In this document: in pieces, positions 22,970 to 26,611 of the stretch
Numbering within the stretch: the stretch's first letter is position 1
How the letters are laid out: each line of letters opens with the position of its first letter
DNA from: MnTg04 sp964568075
GTDB lineage: Bacteria > Pseudomonadota > Gammaproteobacteria > Steroidobacterales > MnTg04
Length of the DNA stretch: 26,611 bases
Reading direction: 5' to 3'
Assembly: GCA_964568075.1 (NCBI GenBank)
Contig: CAZMOM010000040.1
Span: 1-26,611, forward strand
The notes under the pieces: model-generated
What the model was told of the DNA's origin: nothing
Database searches by the model: none
Seen by the model: the letters and a program-made list of their open reading frames with translations, nothing else
Made by a program: the position numbers and the translations under genes

Positions 22970-23464
22970 ATGGGTGAAAAAGCCGCAACAAGTGCTGAGA
23001 AGAGCGCGTTCGAGTACCAGTTTGAGCTACTGAAGTCCGAACTCGATCTTGTCGATTCCACGATTCGCCAGCACGACGAAATCACCAAGAGCATAAAGAA
23101 TTGGGCAATAGTCACTTGGACCGCCAGTATCGGAGTCTGTTTATCGCAGGCCCCCCTGACCAAGTACCTGTGGCTCACAGCAACGATAGCGTTTCTCTTC
23201 TGGATTGTTGACGCGCTATTTCGTCGGATTCAGAAGACGTTCATCGAACGTACCGAGGAGATTTCCTCGTACATCAATAGCGCCGAGTTTAAATCCGCCG
23301 CTGCCTCGGGGAATCCGATGGATTTCCAACTCATGAAGATGCGTGTTCGACCGAAGCACTGGTGGCGAAGCTACTTCGCCATCTTCCGCTACTTTTCGGT
23401 TGCTGTTCTCTACGCGGGTCTAGCCGGGCTGAGCATATTGGTTTGGCTTTTTGTTGGGGTTTGA
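22970..23464 (+). CDS. Small membrane protein of unknown function
   Basis: 164 residues from the ATG at 22970, with gtgagg 9 bases upstream; the frame upstream lies in repeat R2. A polar helical N-terminus (FEYQFELLKSELDLVDSTIR) is followed by two hydrophobic segments (IVTWTASIGVCL and YLWLTATIAFLFWIVDALF), a charged helix (RRIQKTFIERTEEISSYINS) and a C-terminal hydrophobic segment (FSVAVLYAGLAGLSILVWLF). The plan recalls small 2-3 TM proteins common in accessory gene arrays, some of them pore-forming effectors, but I cannot assign it. It is enclosed by the 187-bp direct repeats R2 and R3. Confidence 0.72.
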   Translation: MGEKAATSAEKSAFEYQFELLKSELDLVDSTIRQHDEITKSIKNWAIVTWTASIGVCLSQAPLTKYLWLTATIAFLFWIVDALFRRIQKTFIERTEEISSYINSAEFKSAAASGNPMDFQLMKMRVRPKHWWRSYFAIFRYFSVAVLYAGLAGLSILVWLFVGV

Positions 23465-23505
23465 TGGTATACGCCATTGACTACGGCCGCCCGAATGGTA
23501 TGAAC

Positions 23506-23693
23506 GGCCGCTCCTGGCCGTTAGCAGACTGTCAATTCAGCTATTTCGAAGGTGATCGAACGGCCGCTTTCGGGAAAAGCAGACGTTCAGATTTTGATTT
23601 TTGAAAAATCGTTGGGGAATGACCGGTATGCACCCGATAGCGGCCACTGAGCTGATACGATGATGAGCGGCCGCTACTGACCCTAAGCGGTCG
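23506..23693 (+). repeat. Array repeat R3 (long form)
   Basis: 188 bp, direct repeat of R2. The best-conserved parts are cgttcagatttt, tttttgaaaa and atgcacccgatagcgg. It ends 21 bases before the next gene. Confidence 0.88.
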
Positions 23694-23714
23694 TATACAA
23701 CGAATCCACTAGAA

Positions 23715-25427
23715 TTGCGACGTCGTTTGATAGATGGGAACACGGTGCCGACGCACGGACAGAAACAATGGACGCTCAGGGGAGCTGTTCTCACTCTTTT
23801 CACGCTTACGCAGTGTGCAAGCATTGCCGTGCATGGACAGGCCGCCCTTTCCGGAGGCCCCTGTCTGATCGAAGCACACCAATCGTGGTCGGACGTGGAG
23901 AAATGGGTCTGGAACCGCCTGTGCATTGGTGAAATTGCCGATTTGGGCCAGCGTGACGGGCGCAGCCTGGACCCCGCCTCCGCCGAGGGCTGGGATGACA
24001 GGCGCCTGTTGAGCCTGAGATTCCTGGAGAGCGTTCTGCTGCTCGAACCGTGGGGATCAGCGGTTCCCCGCCAAGGCGTACGAATCAACGGCGCGTTCTT
24101 TGATGCTCCTATCGATTTGACCGGAGGCCGCATCGAACACCAACTGTGGCTGGACGCCTCGCGATTCGATGGGCCGGTAACTCTGGCAAGTATCGAGACG
24201 CGAAGCCACGTTTCATTCGAGGGCTCGCATATCGCCGAAGTGGATCTCCGACACGCGAACGTTGGCGGTCAGCTCAATATGACTGGCGCCCAGGTTTCCG
24301 GTACCCTTAATATGGACGGGGTCACCATCGGCGGTGAGTTGTACATGCGCGAGGGTGCGGAGTTCGCCGACGTAAACCTGCGGGGCGCGAACGTTGGCGA
24401 TCAGCTGGATATGACTGGCGCCAAGGTCTCCGGTACACTAATTATGGCCTCGGCCACCATCGGCGGCGACTTGTTCATGGGCGAGGGTGCAGCGTTCGCC
24501 GACGTCCTCCTGCGGGGCGCGGAGATCGGCGGTCAGCTGAGCATGATTGGCGCCAAGGTCTCCGGCACCCTTGATATGGGCACGGCCACCATCGGCGGCG
24601 ACTTGTTCATGCGCCGGGGTAGATTTGGCAAAGAGATCAATGGCCTTTTCGTTCGGATCGGCAGGAGTCTAGATTTCAGAGCAGCTGAACTGTCCGGCCT
24701 CGATCTGACCGGCGCGCACATCGAAGACGAGCTAGGACTCGCGTCTCCAGGCAGGGAGCCTACGTGGCAGGGCGGGGCGCGTTTAATCCTTCGCAACGCA
24801 GCGGTCGATACCCTTCAGGACACTCCTGACGCTTGGCCTCAGGAAATTGACCTAGACGGTTTCGTGTATCGCACGCTCGGTGGGCTTGGGGGCAATATTA
24901 ACGTCGCCGCCCGAGGATCGGAGTGGTACGTGAGCTGGCTCGCTCGGGACGAGCCCTACACGCCGCAACCCTACGAGCAGCTCGCGAGCGTCCTGCGTCG
25001 CATGGGGCATGGGGAAGAGGCGAACGACGTCCTGTATGCGGGTCGGGAGCGCGCCCGCGCTCTTGCCATTGAGCACGATTACTACTGGAGCTGGACTGGA
25101 CAAACGACCCTCAAATACACGATCGGCTACGGCATCGGCAGCCGCTATTTTCGTTCTCTCTACTGGGTCCTTGGGCTGGTTCTCATGGGCACACTCTTCC
25201 TGCGACTATCAGGACAGCACCGAGTGACGGCGCAGGATGGCAACTCCCCGATGCAGATCGGCTTCTTCTACAGCCTGGACATGCTGCTTCCGGTCATTCA
25301 TCTGCGCCAGCGGCATTACGACGTCGATTTACAGGGTATCGTCCGCTACTACTTCTATTTCCATCAAATCATGGGCTATGTGCTGGCGTCGTTTCTGATC
25401 GCCGGTCTTTCGGGGCTCACGAAGTAA
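23715..25427 (+). CDS. Pentapeptide/beta-helix-like exported protein with C-terminal membrane segments
   Basis: 570 residues if started at TTG 23715; TTG 23727 or GTG 23745 are alternatives and no start is decisive. The N-terminus has a signal-like stretch (LRGAVLTLFTLTQCASIAVHGQA). Residues about 110-340 are a solenoid of short beta segments (DLRGANVGDQLDMTGAKVSG, TLIMASATIGGDLFM). They include three 44-residue tandem units (176-307). A helical region follows (YEQLASVLRRMGHGEEANDV), then two membrane segments (about 483-500 and 549-567) flanking FFYSLDMLLPVIHL. The tail resembles the one of proteins called membrane-associated oxidoreductase or pentapeptide-repeat proteins, where it looks channel-like. 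The function is unknown. It follows R3 closely. Confidence 0.8.
   Translation: MRRRLIDGNTVPTHGQKQWTLRGAVLTLFTLTQCASIAVHGQAALSGGPCLIEAHQSWSDVEKWVWNRLCIGEIADLGQRDGRSLDPASAEGWDDRRLLSLRFLESVLLLEPWGSAVPRQGVRINGAFFDAPIDLTGGRIEHQLWLDASRFDGPVTLASIETRSHVSFEGSHIAEVDLRHANVGGQLNMTGAQVSGTLNMDGVTIGGELYMREGAEFADVNLRGANVGDQLDMTGAKVSGTLIMASATIGGDLFMGEGAAFADVLLRGAEIGGQLSMIGAKVSGTLDMGTATIGGDLFMRRGRFGKEINGLFVRIGRSLDFRAAELSGLDLTGAHIEDELGLASPGREPTWQGGARLILRNAAVDTLQDTPDAWPQEIDLDGFVYRTLGGLGGNINVAARGSEWYVSWLARDEPYTPQPYEQLASVLRRMGHGEEANDVLYAGRERARALAIEHDYYWSWTGQTTLKYTIGYGIGSRYFRSLYWVLGLVLMGTLFLRLSGQHRVTAQDGNSPMQIGFFYSLDMLLPVIHLRQRHYDVDLQGIVRYYFYFHQIMGYVLASFLIAGLSGLTK
24240..24635 (+). repeat. Three tandem 132-bp units inside the solenoid gene
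   Basis: Units start at 24240, 24372 and 24504 (period 132 bp, 44 codons). Shared phrases include atgactggcgcc, accatcggcggcga and gttcgccgacgt. They code for beta-solenoid coils and could change copy number by slippage. Confidence 0.9.
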
Positions 25428-25513
25428 ACATGCGCCAGACGATCAGATGACAACCATTTCATCGCGTGAGTTATTGCGGGCGATTCAGTGGAACACGATT
25501 GGCCGCTTATGGC

Positions 25514-25580
25514 CGAAAGCGGCCGCTCAGATGCTAGAGCCTGGATAAAAAAGAACGGCCGCTAACGACCCAAAGCGGAC
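25514..25580 (+). repeat. Array repeat R4
   Basis: Same blocks as R1: cgaaagcggccgct, tagag, ggccgctaacgacccaaagc, here ending ggac. It lies 84 bp before the DUF5677-like gene. A related phrase (ttggccgcttatggccg) stands just before it. Confidence 0.82.
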
Positions 25581-25664
25581 ATTCAAACTCGGGCCTTATA
25601 TGCACCAAATAGCGGTGTTATATTGCTCCGTCTTTATAACTAACTGTTGGGCCTCACAGGATAA

Positions 25665-26507
25665 ATGGCTGAATGTGTCCCAAGACTTTTCTACGGAACG
25701 GAGGAGGCCGTCGCTAAGCTTGCCGCGGCGCTTAAAAGACAAGCGGCGATTCTGGCCGCCGTTCGACTAGAGCTAATGAAACTCCAGCAAAAGACGACGG
25801 CATCGCTTGTGCCAATGATCTGGATGATTCAAAAAACCTGCGGAAGCGTGTTCTTTCTGGCTGAGAAAGAGCAATCTATTGGTGTGATTCTCGTCAGTCG
25901 CGCAGCATTAGAGGGAACCATTAACGCCCTGTATATCTGCGCGATAGGTCCAGACGCTAGCGACAAAGCCTTGCGCCATGCAATGCAGAAATCGTATAGA
26001 GATATCACCCAAATTCGCAACTTCCACAAAGAGTATCTCGACGATAATGGGAACGACCTAGCTGATTTTGAGCCGAGTGAAGCGTTGCAAAAGGTTATCG
26101 AAGAATTCAGTACCAAGCGCGGTAAGGAGCTTCCGTATTGGACACCCGACTCTCTTCACGACCGAATTGATTTGGTGGAAGAAAGGATCGGGCCAAGGGC
26201 TGCGAAAATTCTTAGAATTGCAGTGTCGGCCATCTATCGTCAGTCCTCTGAGATAGTACATGGCACCCTTTACGGCGCACTCCACGCAATGCATCAAGTA
26301 CCAATTCAGCGCCAAATCGCCTCCGCTGACGAAATGCAAACACATAACAGACAGGAAATCTCAACTGTTGTCTTCCTAATAATCTGCCTCCTTGATCAAT
26401 TGGTCGCCGGTATAGTCAAGGAATATCACGTTTCGGATCGTTCAGAAGATACGCGATCGACGATAGAGGCAATAAGGAATGAGATTATATTTGAGAATGA
26501 GGCCTAA
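25665..26507 (+). CDS. DUF5677-like protein
   Basis: 280 residues from ATG. The helical layout includes VILVSRAALEGTINALYICA, YRDITQIRNFHKEYL and the conserved 'YR..SE.VHG' segment, here IYRQSSEIVHGTLYGALHA. These fit my recollection of DUF5677 proteins, frequent in mobile arrays. R192-x6-H199 has the spacing of HEPN RNase motifs, so a HEPN-like fold is plausible. No membrane segment. Its stop codon TAA is part of GCCTAAC (26502-26508), the pattern of an integron cassette gene ending inside its attC site. The activity is unknown. Confidence 0.75.
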   Translation: MAECVPRLFYGTEEAVAKLAAALKRQAAILAAVRLELMKLQQKTTASLVPMIWMIQKTCGSVFFLAEKEQSIGVILVSRAALEGTINALYICAIGPDASDKALRHAMQKSYRDITQIRNFHKEYLDDNGNDLADFEPSEALQKVIEEFSTKRGKELPYWTPDSLHDRIDLVEERIGPRAAKILRIAVSAIYRQSSEIVHGTLYGALHAMHQVPIQRQIASADEMQTHNRQEISTVVFLIICLLDQLVAGIVKEYHVSDRSEDTRSTIEAIRNEIIFENEA

Positions 26508-26520
26508 CAAGGCGCTGCAC
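26502..26520 (+). repeat. attC-like half-site (R''/L'') at the end of the DUF5677-like gene
   Basis: GCCTAAC fits the integron consensus RYYYAAC and is followed by aaggcgctgcac, the usual look of the left half of attC sites. The matching right half ending in GTTRGGC is not found in the remaining 90 bases. It may be cut off by the window or by an IS. Confidence 0.45.
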
Positions 26521-26561
26521 TGGCCGCTGGCTCAGCCACGTCGTGATGTCCGGTATTGGCC

Positions 26562-26611
26562 GAGGCTGTGTGAAAACTCTGTGGTTGATATAATCATCCT
26601 TTCCGGCGAGA
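26562..26611 (+). mobile_element. Possible IS end at the window edge
   Basis: gaggctgtgtgaaaactctg resembles terminal repeats of transposase-bearing elements that begin with 'ggc.gtgtgaaaac' as I recall them. No transposase is visible before the window ends, so this is tentative. Confidence 0.28.

Overview
The window looks like a patchwork of accessory DNA from a proteobacterium, most likely a gammaproteobacterium. The reasons are the tRNA-Arg(ACG)-type attachment sequence, the families of the integrases, AlpA-like protein and serine recombinase, and the IS481, IS3 and IS6-type remnants. No housekeeping gene is present. No database search was possible, so family names rest on motifs and on recall of the families.

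Layout. (1) 1-437 is the 5' end of an IS481-type element. (2) 440-5059 is a minus-strand recombinase module: ParB-like/DNA methyltransferase, two DUF5681 proteins, DUF2924 protein and large serine recombinase, with a hairpin just beyond the recombinase. (3) 5308-5513 holds a 130-bp IS3-type mini-element abutting a 5'-truncated tRNA-Arg sequence. (4) About 5468-21627 is a 16-kb integrative island. It is bounded by 46-bp direct repeats of the tRNA-Arg 3' end (43 of 46 identical) and also has a second 21-bp direct repeat at its two ends. At its left end lie a tRNA-type tyrosine integrase, an AlpA-like protein and a second tyrosine recombinase. Next come a 1.4-kb gene-poor stretch with large palindromes, an unknown gene, a GIY-YIG/T5orf172-type gene and an AT-rich UvrD-like helicase. 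The right half is a defence block: abiEi, abiEii, a HEPN-like gene and a 1562-residue PD-(D/E)XK-STAND NTPase. (5) 21640-26611 is a series of four unrelated plus-strand genes, each preceded by a copy of one GC-rich repeat. It ends in an integron attC-like half-site and possibly another IS end.

How it may work together. The integrase, AlpA-like protein, att repeats and the repeated 'ttccgacac' pairs form a consistent integration/excision kit. The defence block is all on one strand with gaps of about 80 bp and is preceded by two sigma70-like promoters. Each promoter has a perfect palindrome over its -10 box, and the two share the core GTCCTNAGGAC. This fits autoregulation by AbiEi, an antitoxin family known to bind inverted repeats in its own promoter. 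The block is also flanked by inverted copies of an IS remnant, so it may have moved as a unit. The most interesting candidates are this four-gene block with its double operator, the pair of homologous palindromes at 8471-8680, and the repeat-punctuated gene array after 21.8 kb.
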